This document shows positions 1-10,884 of a stretch of 64,000 bases of DNA, one piece after another. Within the stretch, counting starts at the first letter, position 1. Each line of letters opens with the position of its first letter. The notes beneath the pieces were generated by a model, which did no database searches, had not been told where the DNA came from, and saw only the letters and a list, made by a program, of their open reading frames with translations. The position numbers were made by a program, and so were the translations under genes. Source of the stretch: Cryptomeria japonica (Eukaryota; Streptophyta; Pinopsida; Cupressales; Cupressaceae); assembly GCF_030272615.1 (NCBI RefSeq), contig NW_026729207.1, forward strand, positions 80,803-144,802, given 5' to 3'.

Positions 1-148
1 CAGTTTTTCAATACACAGGAATAAAACAGAAAGCAGCGAGTATCTTCCATAAAGCATGAATAAAAATAGGTCCGTAAAGCATGGGAAAAAAATACTTACA
101 TGCGCTAAAATTATAGATGCATATCATATGACTTTCTTTTTTCCAAAG

Positions 149-1690
149 GCCATTCAATTCAATGATGTGAAAGGGAGTGCACTGAGTGGACTGAAGGTGA
201 CAAACAGTCCTCAATTTCATGTCACATTGACAAATTGTGAGAGTGTCCAGATCGTGGGTATTACCATTCAGGCACCAGAAAGCACCCCAAACACTGATGG
301 AATTGATACGTTCCAATCCACAAATATAGTCATAAAAGATTCCACTATTGGAACAGGTAAAGGAATGAGGAATGTGGCAAATATATTCATTTTCAGATTT
401 TGTTTTAAATAAAACAGTTTGAATTTCCAAGGGTGAATTGTCTTAGTGATAAATATTTTGGACCATAAATAGTTTGGATTATATTTCAAGATTCATCAGT
501 AACATTCTTTGATTATCAAAGTACACTCTATGATACATCAATGATTTTATTTGATTACAAGTTAAAAAACTGATAAAAGAAAATGGATGCGACAATTATA
601 ATTAAAAAATTTCATATCATAGATTAATTATGATCTCAGATTTTTTCTTTTATTCTTAAATATAATATTAAATAGCAGAGATTATATGTGAATAGAGACA
701 TATGAGTACATGGAAGTTTGATGACTGCAGGAGATGACTGTGTGGGGATAGGTGATGGGTCTTCAAATATTAACATCAATGATATCACATGCAGTCCAGG
801 CCATGGAATAAGGTGATTAACGCTCTTAATAAACACAAATCCCTTAACAGCTAATAATAATTTATGTCTGTCTAAATATGTTAGGCATGAGAAATTCTTT
901 ATATTATTTGTATAATTTTGCAGCATTGGAAGTCTTGGAAGAGGAAACACGAAAGCAGATGTCCATTCTATTCACGTGGACGGCGCCAAGTTGACATCAA
1001 CAAGGAATGGATTAAGAATCAAGACATGGCCGGTATAATAATTATTTCAATAATCTCAAATTAAATCATTGCTGTTTTAAAAATAACATAAAAAAAAATA
1101 CTTCTGTATGCTGAGGATAGATGAAATGTAGTATTGAAATAAAGGAGAACTACAAGAATCATTGTTTATTTTTATTTTCATGGGATTTTCAATAGGTTAC
1201 ACTATTTGAAATGTTCATTGACAAACTGTCTATGATATAACAGGGGGGTTCTGGCGTGGCAAGTTATATAACATATGAAAATGGCCAGATGGAAGACGTA
1301 AGCAACCCAAAAATAATTAACCAGTTCTACTGTGAAACAGTTGACACTGGGTCTGGTTGCAAGTCTCAGGTAGACATCTGATCTAAATCCTTAATTAAAC
1401 TCAGTTTGTGCTTTCAATACAACTGAGATCTGATTCGGAGTTCACCTTTTCATTTGATGTAGAGTTCTGCTGTGAAAATCAGTAATGTAGAATACAGTAA
1501 TATCAGGGGCACAACACCAACAGAAGATGGAATCACATTGTCGTGCAGCCAAAGCGGATCTTGCATGGGCATAAAAATGGAGAACATAGTTTTGGTAACT
1601 GGCTCAGGGGCGCAAGCTTCTTGTAATGCCCAAAACGTACAGGGTGGAAATTCGATTCCTTCACGTTGTCTGGGCAACAATGGCCAATGA
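149..1690 (+). CDS. Polygalacturonase PG-A, 3' part (exons 4-8 of 8)
   Basis: Glycoside hydrolase 28 enzyme of the cell-wall space that hydrolyses alpha-1,4-galacturonan in pectin. Exons 149-356, 731-812, 924-1032, 1244-1369 and 1463-1690 join in phase (753 nt, 250 residues plus TGA) with no internal stop, and every intron is GT-AG. All four family motifs are visible: NTD in exon 4 (SPNTDGIDTF-like, here TPNTDG), GDDC in exon 5, GHGIS across exons 5/6, and RIK in exon 6 (NGLRIKTW). Exons 1-3 must lie upstream of the window; the related PG-D copy shows what they look like. The first acceptor is AAAG where PG-D has GTAG, which may weaken splicing. Together the exons seen in the PG copies give about 420 residues, a normal plant PG length. 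The part seen here could be functional; I cannot see whether the 5' half exists. Pollen-allergen-type and abscission PGs are the closest types I know, but the subfamily is not settled. Confidence 0.85.
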
Positions 1691-2007
1691 TATAACAGAG
1701 CTGTGAAGCTGTCTCTAATGCAGTAACCTATTTCTTGAATCCCTGAAAAGTAATGTAGTCTTCAGAACAGTTAGCAATTAACAAGTTGGATCTTCGCAAT
1801 TTTTTTCACATTATTAAAAAGTTCTCCTGAGAGAATTATTTATTGATATATAAAAACAAGACAACTATTTTGGGAAGCATCGACTCGTTCTCAAAATTAA
1901 AAGAACTGGATTTAACAAATTCTTGGTACGGGAAAGAAACTGTTTACTTGGGAAAATTTTTCATGATTTGACTCATCAATCAAACTCTGTCGATTAGAAA
2001 CATTCTT
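1691..2007 (+). other. 3' flank of PG-A
   Basis: AT-rich noncoding DNA after the PG-A stop. It aligns by eye with 39453-39910 after PG-C (shared stretches such as CAAACTCTGT and GATTAGAAACATTCTT). It is interrupted at 2007 by the E1 LTR and resumes at 27642. I see no gene. Confidence 0.7.
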
Positions 2008-2377
2008 TGAAGGGTAGAAAGAAAGCTAAATTACTGCAAACAGTAAGAAATAACAAAACATAAAAAACAAGTGACGGTTTATATTAATGCCCTTTATCAA
2101 AGAAAAGTTGTCAGTGCTCTCTTTTTCATTATACACTCATAAGAACAGAGTATTCATGTCTTGTTCAAAAAATTGAGTATTTTCATTGCATTCCCTTTCA
2201 AAACAAAGTTTTATCCAAGGCTATAGGAGAAGCTTCCAGAAAACACGCCAAAAAATGGACAATTCTAGGTTCATCGAAGAGTGTAAAAGAAGAAATAAAT
2301 GTGTTGGTTGGAGTAGATGAACAAAATTTACCAAGGGAAATTAAATGTGCATAGGTGGAAATCCACATATGTCAGCA
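2008..2377 (-). repeat. E1 copia element, 3' LTR
   Basis: This 370-bp segment starts TG and ends CA and matches 27278-27641 at roughly 80-85% by eye. It abuts a purine-rich tract on the minus strand (AAGGGGGAT at 2378-2390) just after the RNase H end, as expected for the 3' LTR of a minus-strand element. The 5-bp target duplication expected for the E1 pair is not visible: the left flank ends CATTCTT, the right flank begins TGAAATAT, and the uninterrupted homologue near 39905 reads CATTCTTGAAATAT. Confidence 0.75.
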
Positions 2378-2388
2378 ATCCCCCTTAA

Positions 2389-4384
2389 TCTTCACTGTCG
2401 TATATATCTGCAATACCAATTTCTTCCCAATGATGCTCAAAAACATTCTTTGCAAGCGGCTTTGTGAAAATATCTTCTAGTTGTTCTTCTGACCCGCAAA
2501 ACCAAATATATATGTCAACATTGTTAATCAATTCCTGAATATAATGATATCTTGTATCAATATGCTTGCTTCGTTTATGATAGACATGATTTTTTGATAA
2601 AGAAATTGCTTAATTATTATGTCATTAATTTTGTGTAGGTTCTTCTTGTGGATGCCTCAAATTTGAAAGTACTCTTCTCATCCATACTGCTCGACAAGCT
2701 TCTGATGTGGCTGCAACATATTCTGCTTCAATTGATGAGAGTGTCACAATTGGTTGTTTCTTTGGTGCTCAAGAGATAGCACCTGATCCTAGATGAAAGA
2801 TATATCTTGAATTGCTTTTTCAATCATCCATGCTACCTCCCCAATTGCTATCCATTTATCTAATCAATTTGTAATCAATGGAAGATGTATACAAAATTCC
2901 AAAGCTCTTTATTCCAACTATATACCTTAAAACTCTTTTTCCAACTTTCCAACATGATTCCATTGGTTTGTCCATAAGAATCTATAAATGAGACTAACCC
3001 CATACATGATATCTCGTCTTATGATGGTTAAATACATGATGCTACCAACCATTCTTTTGAATAAGGTTGAATCAATACATAAACTTTTCTCATCCTTGCT
3101 AAGTTTTAAACCCAATGCAACTAGTTTAGGCATTGGTTTCACATTTGTCATCTTAAATCTCTTCAATGGATCATTAGTATATCTCTATTTACATTGACAT
3201 ATAAAAATACCTTGATCATTTTGACTTACCTCTATCCCAAGAAACTATCTCATTAGCCTCATCAAATTCTCTTTCCATGGCTGCCTTGAATGAGTTAATT
3301 GACATGTTACTTGTGAGTATCAAATCATCTACATGCAAACAACAATCAATATATCTCTTTCATCATTCACTTTGACATACAAATTTGGTTCATTGCCACA
3401 CTTGCTAAACCCATTGTTCACAAAATAAGAATCTATCCTTCTATACCAAGCTCTAGGAGCTTGCTTCAAGCCATATAGTGTCTTTTTCAATTTGTACACT
3501 TTATGTTCTTCTCCCAAAACTTCATAATCGGGTGGATGATTTATATACACTTCTTCTTTCAAAAATGCCATTCAAGAATGTTGATTTAACATCCATTTGG
3601 TAAACCTTCCAATTATTTTGAGCTGCTATAGATAAGACCATTCTAATGGCATCTGATCTTGCCACAGGTGTAAAAGTTTCGTTGTAGTCTATGCTTAGTT
3701 GTTGTGTGAAGCCTTTAGCTACTAGCCTTGCCTTGTTCTTTTGTACTTTTCCATTTGCATTATACTTTGTGTTGTAAACCCATTTAACTTCAATATCTTC
3801 CTTGCCTTTAGGAAGCTCTACTAGATCCCAACTTTTATTGTTTTTTATTGACCAAATTTCTTTATTCATGGTTGTAATATATTTGTCATATTTAATGGCA
3901 TTTTCGAAATAAATTGGATCATCTTGTATTAAGAATGTAAAATTAGAGCACAAATCATCATTTTTAGCCTCTTGTATTTCATCATATATCTCCCTTAGAA
4001 TTCAAGTCTTCTTTGAAGTGTTTATGGACCTTTATCTTAGTGATGCAAGTGTTGGATTAGAAGACTCACTACTATTATTACTTGTTGGAGTAGTAGGATT
4101 TGGAATGGTATGTGCCCTTGTAGGTGTTGTAGGAACATTTGCTTGTGTAGATGGATTCACAACTTGAGTTTCACTCTCTTTTGGAGCACTAGCTGCAATT
4201 ATAGTTGTTTTATCTATGCTTCCATCCCATGATTCTCCTTTAACTATAGCAACAAAGTCAACATCATGGCTTATTATCAACTTCTTTTTTATAGGATTGT
4301 ATATCTTATATGGCTTGGATTGTTCAATGTATCCCACAAATATGCACTTCTCTCCTCTATCATATAGTTTCTTTCTAAACTCTT
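2389..4384 (-). pseudogene. E1 copia pol remnant: integrase tail, reverse transcriptase, RNase H
   Basis: Read on the minus strand: a linker after integrase (4337-4032, GYIEQSKPYKIYNP), the RT N-terminal half (3953-3522, [23 protein letters not shown]), the RT core (3571-3329, [12 protein letters not shown]), RT C-terminal/RNase H connection (3166-2927, VGSIMYLT), and the RNase H end with DIFTKPLAKN near 2470. The catalytic box reads HVDD near 3325 but sits out of frame with the preceding segment. There are many frameshifts and stops, so it is long dead. It continues upstream at 10195-10884 on the far side of E2. Confidence 0.85.
4380..4384. repeat. Target site duplication of E2, left copy
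   Basis: CTCTT at 4380-4384 is repeated at 10195-10199 and exactly flanks the TG...CA ends of E2. The interrupted host is E1: its integrase frame at 10189-10386 (ending LIPQEC) resumes as VGYIEQSKP at 4337. Confidence 0.9.
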
Positions 4385-5027
4385 TGTAAATGTTATTGCA
4401 ATTTCCAATTTAATGAACAAGTTATATACTAGATGATGTATTTAAGATTTATTACTATGACAATAATACTATCATCTTTCTTTTTTGCTGGTGTAGAGGA
4501 TGAACATGTATCAATTTCAATGTCATCCATTTCTTTTGAATGATGTATATATAGTAAGATAGCCACGATCAAGTGGCACCTTGATCGGACATGTCTTTTA
4601 GACATGTCCGACCAAGATGTCACTTGGTTGTGATTTGTCTACCGATTGACTTAGTGCTATGATAATTAATCAGTGTCAAAGCAAATGATAATAGATCAAT
4701 ATAAACACACCCGATAATGAATTGGTGTTAATAGCAAACAATAACAGATCGATATAAACACTCCCGATAATGAATTGGTGTTAATAGCAAACAAGCCCGA
4801 TAACAAATATCATTAGATTGACGCTTAACTATGTTAAGAAGGTCGTTGATCTAATCCATCTTTATCAATATCATAATTATGATCAATGTTAAAGTCTGAT
4901 AAACATATTCAGTTCAGAAAGCATAAATCAGATAATCTAACAGCATAGATGAGCAAACCAAAACATAATAGAAGAGATTAATGAGTTAGGAATGTCTTAT
5001 CTTGCAGAAGCTACTAATGCATTAACA
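4385..5027 (-). repeat. E2 3' LTR
   Basis: Begins TGTAAATG and ends TTAACA. It holds a long near-palindrome (4564-4632) and two tandem copies of a 48-bp unit around 4680-4790 containing GATCGATATAAACAC. It also contains ATGATGTATATATAG, which is TATA-like on both strands. Confidence 0.9.
4564..4632 (-). other. Long hairpin inside the E2 LTR
   Basis: Arms 4564-4595 and 4601-4632 around a TTTTA loop. The inner ten pairs (CGGACATGTC/GACATGTCCG) are perfect; the full 32-nt arms pair with about five mismatches or wobbles. The 5' LTR carries the same structure at 9731-9799. Confidence 0.75.
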
Positions 5028-5562
5028 CTCCCTCCTAGCTTTGGAAGATAGATAAAGTAACCTACATCACATTTCCTTTTTCATAATGTTAGTCTCCAAG
5101 AATATATATCATCTATACATATTATAAGAAGTATCATCAAGACATAATATAAAACATCATTCATAGAGTATCACCTAACCATGTGATATAAAAATTCATC
5201 ATTCCATTATGACAAGATATCACCTAAACACATGATATCAGTATTGCCTAAACACGCAATACTAAGGATAAACATATGAGGATGGTTAGATTCTCATCTT
5301 ATCCTATTTGTGATATGTGCACAAACATTTTATATAAATGTTTTATCACAACACCATCATGGCACATCCATGACATACCAGAGATCTAACATGATAACTA
5401 GTTTAGAGAATCATAAGATCGTCACCTTATGATGTCTACATACAAGTGTTCATAATCTGAGAGATCGTCACCTCTTAGATATGAACACAAGGGGGTGAAA
5501 CCCAAAATATCCCAACATGACAAAAGAAGTTTACACATTAAACATCTTATTTACAAAGCAGA
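5028..5562 (-). promoter_or_regulatory. E2 3' untranslated region with hairpin cluster
   Basis: 535 bp between the RNase H stop and the 3' LTR, with no coding frame. Hairpins lie at 5169-5188, 5216-5239, 5240-5263, 5265-5305, 5308-5351, 5357-5373, 5410-5433 and 5446-5488. Two loop sequences recur with different stems: CCTAAACAC (5223-5231 and 5247-5255, with a variant at 5174-5183) and ATCGTCAC (5418-5425 and 5464-5471). The 3' end keeps a polypurine tract on the minus strand (complement of CTCCCTCCT, 5028-5036). See the finding on this region. Confidence 0.7.
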
Positions 5563-6240
5563 TTACCTTTCTATCATACCTAAACCTTTTATGAAGTGAT
5601 CAACCTTCACTCTGGAAAGTGGTTTGGTCAGAATATCTGCAATCTGATCTCTTGTGTTAACATATTCCAATTTGATCACATTTTTGTCTACCATGTCTCG
5701 CACATAATGGTATGGAATCTCAATATGCTTGGATCTGTCATGAAATACTGGATTTATAGAGAGATTTATGCAACTCTGGTTGTCACAATGGATGACAATG
5801 GGTTTCATGGGCTCACCAAATAGTCCCACAAGCAACTTCCTAAGCCATACTGCCTCTCGAGCAGCCATGGAAGCTGCAATGTACTCGGCCTCAGTGGAAC
5901 TCTGAGCTACAGAAGACTATTTTCTGTAGATCCAAGATATCATGGCTTATCCTAAACTGAAGCAACACCCTGAAGTGATTTTCCTATCAGTCACGCTCCT
6001 AGCCCAATCTGAGTCTATAAATCCATGTAGGTCTAGATCAACTTTCTCATATTTGAGACCAAGGTTTAGAGTACCTTGTAAGTATCTCATTATGTGTTTC
6101 ATTGCAATCAAGTGAATTTCCTTAGGTTCACACATAAACTGACTTAAGGCATTGACAACATAACAGATATCTGGCCTTGTATTCACCAGATACATCAGGG
6201 ACCCAATCATTTGTTTGTAGAGTGTAGGATCAATGGATTG
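5563..6240 (-). pseudogene. E2 RNase H domain
   Basis: Minus-strand frames 6210-5947 (MIGSLMYLVNTRPDICY...DSDWARS) and 5868-5563 (AAREAVWLRKLLVGLF, HCDNQS, DILTKPLSRVKVDHF) form the copia RT connection and RNase H. STEAEYIA lies between them. Stops near 5946 and 5918 and at the junction with RT (around 6241) break what was one pol frame. The copia RNase H core residues (D in DSDWA, E in EAEY, D in CDNQS) are still visible. Confidence 0.88.
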
Positions 6241-6243
6241 TGA

Positions 6244-7212
6244 CTATGTTGTTGCTTCCTTAAGTTTATATAAATTTGTTTCCACGGGAGAGGTCATAGT
6301 TCTGCAGTTATGCATTCCGACTCTCTTCAAAATGTCCAAGGTATACTTTCCTTGGTTTAGTATAATATTTTCAGAATTTTGCCATATTTCCAAACCTAGG
6401 AAGTAATCAAGGAGTCCCAAGTCCTTCATATCAAATTCTTTAGATAAATCTTTCTTAAATTGATCTATGGGGTGATCTACTCCTATGATTAGTAAGTCAT
6501 CAACATATAAAATCAATACTAACATATCACCTTTATTTTGTTTGTAGTAGAGATTTGGATCTGCATCATTTTTAGAGAAGCCTAGTTTAGAGAGACAGGT
6601 ATGAATTCTTTCATACTAGGCCGTGGGAGCCTATTTAAGCCCATAGAGAGCTTTCTTGAGTCTGCACACATGAGACTCTGCACCTTGAATTTCAAATCCT
6701 TCAGGTTGCTCTAGGTAGACTTCTTCTGAGATCTCACCATTAAGAAATGTTGTCTTAACATCCATCTGGTGCACCTTCCACCCTTTTGTTGCTGCAATGG
6801 CTAGTACTGTTCTTACTAAGGTATATCTGGCTACAGGTGCAAAGGTTTCTTCATAATCTATTCCTTCCCTTTGAGAGAACCCTCTAGCAACAAATCTGGC
6901 CTTGTGCTTTTCAATACTGCCATCTGCAGCATGTTTCATTCTAAAAAGCCATTTAGATGACACAACTGATTTCTTAGTAGGCATAGGAATGATCTCCCAA
7001 ACATCATACTTCATAATGGACTGATACTCTTTAGACATGGCATCCTTCCATACTTTATGTTTAAGTGCATCTGATACATTGTTTGGTTCAACTTTAGAGA
7101 GATCATTCATAAGAGCAACATAGCTAGTGAACTTATTAGGTTTTTTGCTTTCCCTGAAGGTTCTTGAAGGAGCAACAAACTTCTGAGCTTCTGCTACAGT
7201 CTGGTGGCCCAT
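6244..7212 (-). pseudogene. E2 reverse transcriptase
   Basis: Frames 7212-6631 (WLFRMKHAADGSIEKHKARF, GIDYEETFAPVARY, HQMDVKTTFLNG, LKKALYGLK) and 6525-6244 (ILYVDDLLIIG, MKDLGLLDYFLGLEI) cover the RT fingers and palm. The YVDD catalytic box is intact. Two stops just after LYGLK stand where the family has Gln and Trp (PRAW region), and another stop follows KEATT. Each is one substitution from a sense codon, so the frame died recently by point mutation. It belongs to the same polyprotein as the integrase frame upstream, which overlaps it slightly at 7194-7212. Confidence 0.9.
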
Positions 7213-8640
7213 AGAGGTCTTTTCTTGAATTTTTCTCTAGGTGGGATTGGATTTTCACCTATAGTTTCCTCAAGACTCTCCCTCTGAAGCTCAGGAGTAG
7301 GGTCTTCTTCTATGTTAGGAGTGGGGATATAGATTTCAGGTTCTATTGTACTTAGGGCTCTTTTGAAGACTAAGTCTTCTTCAAAGATTACATCCCTACT
7401 AAGTTCAATATTTCTCTGACCATGTATATATATTCTATAGGCCTTGGATGTTTCACTATATCCTACAAGTATTCCTATTTTTCCAGAAGGTTCTAGTTTT
7501 AGTCTTTTCTCTTTACGTACATGTATATAGACAGGACACCCAAATATCCTAAGGTGGCTGATATCTAGCTTTAGTTTAGTAAATACTTCTTCAGGAGTTT
7601 TATCTTCAAGATGTGAGTGAGGACATCTGTTTTGTATATACACAGAAGTGTTAGTTACTTCTATCCAAAGATTGATATTTAGATTTTGATCAAGAATCAT
7701 GACTTTGGCAGCTTCTACAATTGTCCTATTTTTCCTCTCAGCTACCCCATTTTGTTGAGGATTATAAGGTATTGTTATCTCCCTCTTAATCCTTGAGTTT
7801 TTACAAAAATCTCTAAATAATTCTGATGTGTATTCCCCCCCATTATCAGTCCTTAGGGTTTTGATTTTATTACCTAAGTAGTTCTCTGTCAGTGATTTAA
7901 ACTCTTTAAACCTACTAAGGATCTCTTCTGATTCTTTACACTTCAAAAAGTAGATCCAAGTTTTCCTAGAGTAGTCATCAACAAATATTACATAATACAA
8001 ACATCCTTCTAGAGAGGGAGTAGACATGGGTCCACATACATTAGAATGAACTAACTCTAATACTTTGCTTGTTTTCCTAGTACTATTATGGAAGGAACCC
8101 TTGATATTTTTACCTAGGGTACATCCCTTGCATGCCTCTGAATGATATTGCTGCAACTTAGGTAAACCCGTGACAAGGTTTCCCATAGATGACAAAGCTC
8201 TATAGTTCAGGTGGCCTAGTCTTCTATGCCAGACCTCATTTGCATTTGTTTCTTCATGAATTAGGGCTAGGTTGGGCTCTGTGTATAGCTCATATAGATA
8301 GCCTTGTCTTTGACCAATGACTTTAGCTTTCTTGATGGAAGAATTTCTTGGCCAAGCCAACACCTTGTTCTCCATGAAGGTTACTTTGAATCCATTATCT
8401 TCTAGGGATAATATGGAGACTAGATTTCTCTTGATGCTGGGGACATACAGTACTCCTTTGAGTTTCAATGATATGCCTGTCTTCAGTTTGATGGTGCAGG
8501 AACCAATTCCTCTAACTAGATGTGAGGAATCATCTCCGACGGTTACTTCGTCTTCAATATCCTCTGTCATGGAGTTTAGCACTTCTCTAAACCCTGTAAT
8601 GTGTCTGGATGAACCACTGTCGATCACCCAAGAGTTAGAC
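7194..8640 (-). pseudogene. E2 protease and integrase
   Basis: One open frame of about 477 codons on the minus strand. It begins with the aspartic protease site (WVIDSGSSRHITG), then the integrase zinc domain (WHRRLGHLN ... CKGCTLGK, an HHCC set) and the catalytic core with DNGGEY and QQNGVAERKNRT. The first acidic residue, normally in HSD-CGPM, reads HSNVCGPM, an Asp-to-Asn change that should abolish integration. The rest of the core is intact, which makes this the best preserved frame of E2. It ends near ATRL, where the pol linker shifts frame into RT. Confidence 0.92.
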
Positions 8641-9462
8641 TTAATTGATACATGGCTTGTAAGTGCTGAGTAGAGGACATAGTTCTGGGAGTCATCTTCT
8701 CTTTTAGATTTTCCTGCTCTGGTAAATGTGGCTTGTTTGGCTCTCTCTGGACACTTTGCAACAAAGTGCCCGAACTTATTGCACCTATAGCATTGAATAT
8801 GTGATAAGTCTCTCTTTGAAGTGTTCTTGCCTTGATGACCCTTCCTCTTCCTAAATTGCTTCTTCTTGGTTGTCTTATTTGTGTTAGTATTTAGGACTTA
8901 AAGGTCTTCATCTATGTTCTTTTGTTTTATTCCCATTTTGTTCAATCTTGATTCTTCTTGGAGATAATCGTCCCTTAATCTTTCAAACTTAGGATATTTG
9001 GATCTTGCATTGATGCCTTGGATGAATGTACTCCATCTGCTAGGAAACCCATCTAGAGCAATGAGTATTAACTCTTTGCTTTGGATCTCGTAATCCAGAG
9101 TTGCTAGTTCATCTCTTAGAATTGGTATCTACATAAAGTAGGCATTGATTGTCTCCCCCTTGTTCATGGTGATATGATTTATTTCTTGTTTTAATGCCAG
9201 AGTTTGACTTGCATTTGATATCTCAAATGTGCTTTCAAGTGCTTTGAACATTTTATAGGCTGTTTGATATTTTCTTATGATGGGATTTTTCATTTCCTTC
9301 AATCCATGCGGTTTTGTCAGGTTCATTTTTAGGTTGATCATTTTTAGTTTGAACAAATGAATCCACTTTGTTCTCCTTTAAGATCATATGGATTCTGAAT
9401 TTCCAGGCTGAAAAATCATCGCCACCTCTGAGTCTGTCTTCGAATCTGATAGTGCTAGCCAT
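8641..9462 (-). pseudogene. E2 gag (capsid and zinc knuckle)
   Basis: The start is ATG at 9462 (MASTIRFEDRLRGGDDFSAW), about 75 bp after the primer-binding site. The capsid (UBN2 type) continues in a shifted frame at 9356-9129 (ALKQEINHITMNKGETINAY). A CX2CX4HX4C zinc knuckle is at 8792-8751 (CYRCNKFGHFVAKC). At least one frameshift (9253-9356) and a stop near 9128 interrupt it. Confidence 0.85.
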
Positions 9463-9535
9463 TGGAGAAATGTGATGTAGTATATAACCTTGTTCTTAAA
9501 TTATTCACAAAATTGAATAGCCTCAAGTTCAATCA

Positions 9536-9551
9536 TGTGGCTTTGGTACCA
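9536..9551 (-). other. E2 primer-binding site
   Basis: TGGTACCAAAGCCA directly follows the 5' LTR end (minus strand). It differs by a few bases from the copia initiator-Met primer site TGGTATCAGAGCC. Confidence 0.75.
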
Positions 9552-10194
9552 TGTAAATGTTATTGCAATTTCCAATTTAGTGAACAAGTTATATACTAGA
9601 TGATGTATTTAAGATTTATTACTATGACAATAATATTATCATCTTTCTTTTCTGCACGTGTAGAGGATGAACATGTATCGATTTTAATGTCATCCTTTTC
9701 TTTTGAATGATGTATATATAGTAAGACAACCATGATCAAGTGGAACCTTGATCGGACATGTCTTTTAGACATGTTCGACCAAGATGTCACTTGGTCGTGA
9801 CTTGTCTACCGATTCACTTAGTGTTATGATAACTAATTGGTATCAAAGTAAATGATAACAGATCGATATAAACACACCCAATAATGAATCGGTGTTAATA
9901 GAAAACAATAACAGATTGATATAAACACTCCCGATAATGAATTGGTGTTAATAGAAAACAAGTCCGATCACAAATAGCATTAGATCGACACTTAACTATG
10001 TTAAGAAGGTCGTCGATCTAATCCATCTTTATCAATATCATAATTATGATCAATGTTACAGTCTGATAAACATATTCAGTTTGGAAAGCATAAATTAGAT
10101 AATCTAACAGCATAGATGAGTAAACCAAAATAGAATAGAAGAGATTAATGAGTTAGGAAAGTCTTATCTTGTTGAAGCTACTAATGCATTAACA
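9552..10194 (-). repeat. E2 5' LTR
   Basis: 643 bp, the same length as the 3' LTR, with TG...CA ends and the same internal palindrome (9731-9799) and 48-bp tandem repeat. On the minus strand it should carry the element promoter. Confidence 0.9.
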
Positions 10195-10884
10195 CTCTTG
10201 AGGTATCAATAAGTATGCCATGCACCCAGAAACTCTCATATGTTCTATATTATGGTTCCTTTTGTTCCAAGCTTCTTCTGGTGTTTTATTTACCACTACT
10301 TTTGTTGGACATATATTTAATATGTATACCAAGCATGCAACTGATTCATCCCAATACTCATTTGGTAGATTTTTTTCTTTTACCATACTTCATGCCATTT
10401 GCATAATTGTTATATTATTTCTCTTTGCTATTCCATTTTTTTGAGTGTACCTTGTTGTAAATTATTTTCTTATGCCAATTTCTTTGTAAAAAATCTAAAA
10501 ATCACTTGAGATATATTCACCAACTTAATTAGTTCTCAATGCTTTGATATAGTAACCACTTTATTTTTCATATTTTGCATTAAACTCTTTAAAATCAGAA
10601 AATATATTTGTATTTCAAAAAATAAACCCATACTTTCCCACTAAAATGATCAATAAATGTCAAGAAATAAAGTCTTCCACTTATGGATGGTGTTTGCATT
10701 GGTCCACAAAGATCTAAATGCTCTATCTCAAGTGGTTGTTTTTCTGTATAAGCCTCCCTAACTAGAAATTTGTTTCTATGTTTATTTTCCAATATGAAAC
10801 TCTCACATGTTGTCTTAAGTGGCTCTATTGGTGGCAATCCATATACCATTCCTTTCTTATATAACAAATGTAATCCTTTGAATA
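10195..10884 (-). pseudogene. E1 integrase remnant, left half
   Basis: Minus-strand frames 10867-10595 (MLYKKGMVYGLPPI, CGPMQTPSISGRLYFLTFIDHFS) and 10386-10189 (NEYWDESVACLVYILN, NKTPEEAWN) are the copia integrase core and C-terminal part. The homologous stretch in the right half of E1 is 24540-25210, about 80% alike by eye. The integrase homology stops abruptly at about 10884 against block X. Confidence 0.85.

Larger units (their letters stand above)
4385..10194 (-). mobile_element. E2, complete Ty1/copia LTR retrotransposon (5.8 kb)
   Basis: All structural parts are present: 643-bp LTRs (4385-5027 and 9552-10194), 5-bp target duplications, a primer-binding site after the 5' LTR (minus strand 9551-9536, TGGTACCAAAGCCA, like the initiator-Met tRNA site of copia elements), a polypurine tract (5028-5036, minus strand), and gag-PR-IN-RT-RH order, which defines Ty1/copia. 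It lies inside E1. The LTRs differ at roughly 8% of positions by eye, so the insertion is not recent. The frames carry few but definite lesions. Confidence 0.93.

Noticed and set aside
56-412. 118-codon frame starting at 56 as a small gene
   Set aside because: Its first part is intron and its last part runs past the exon 4 donor; only 149-356 is PG coding sequence.
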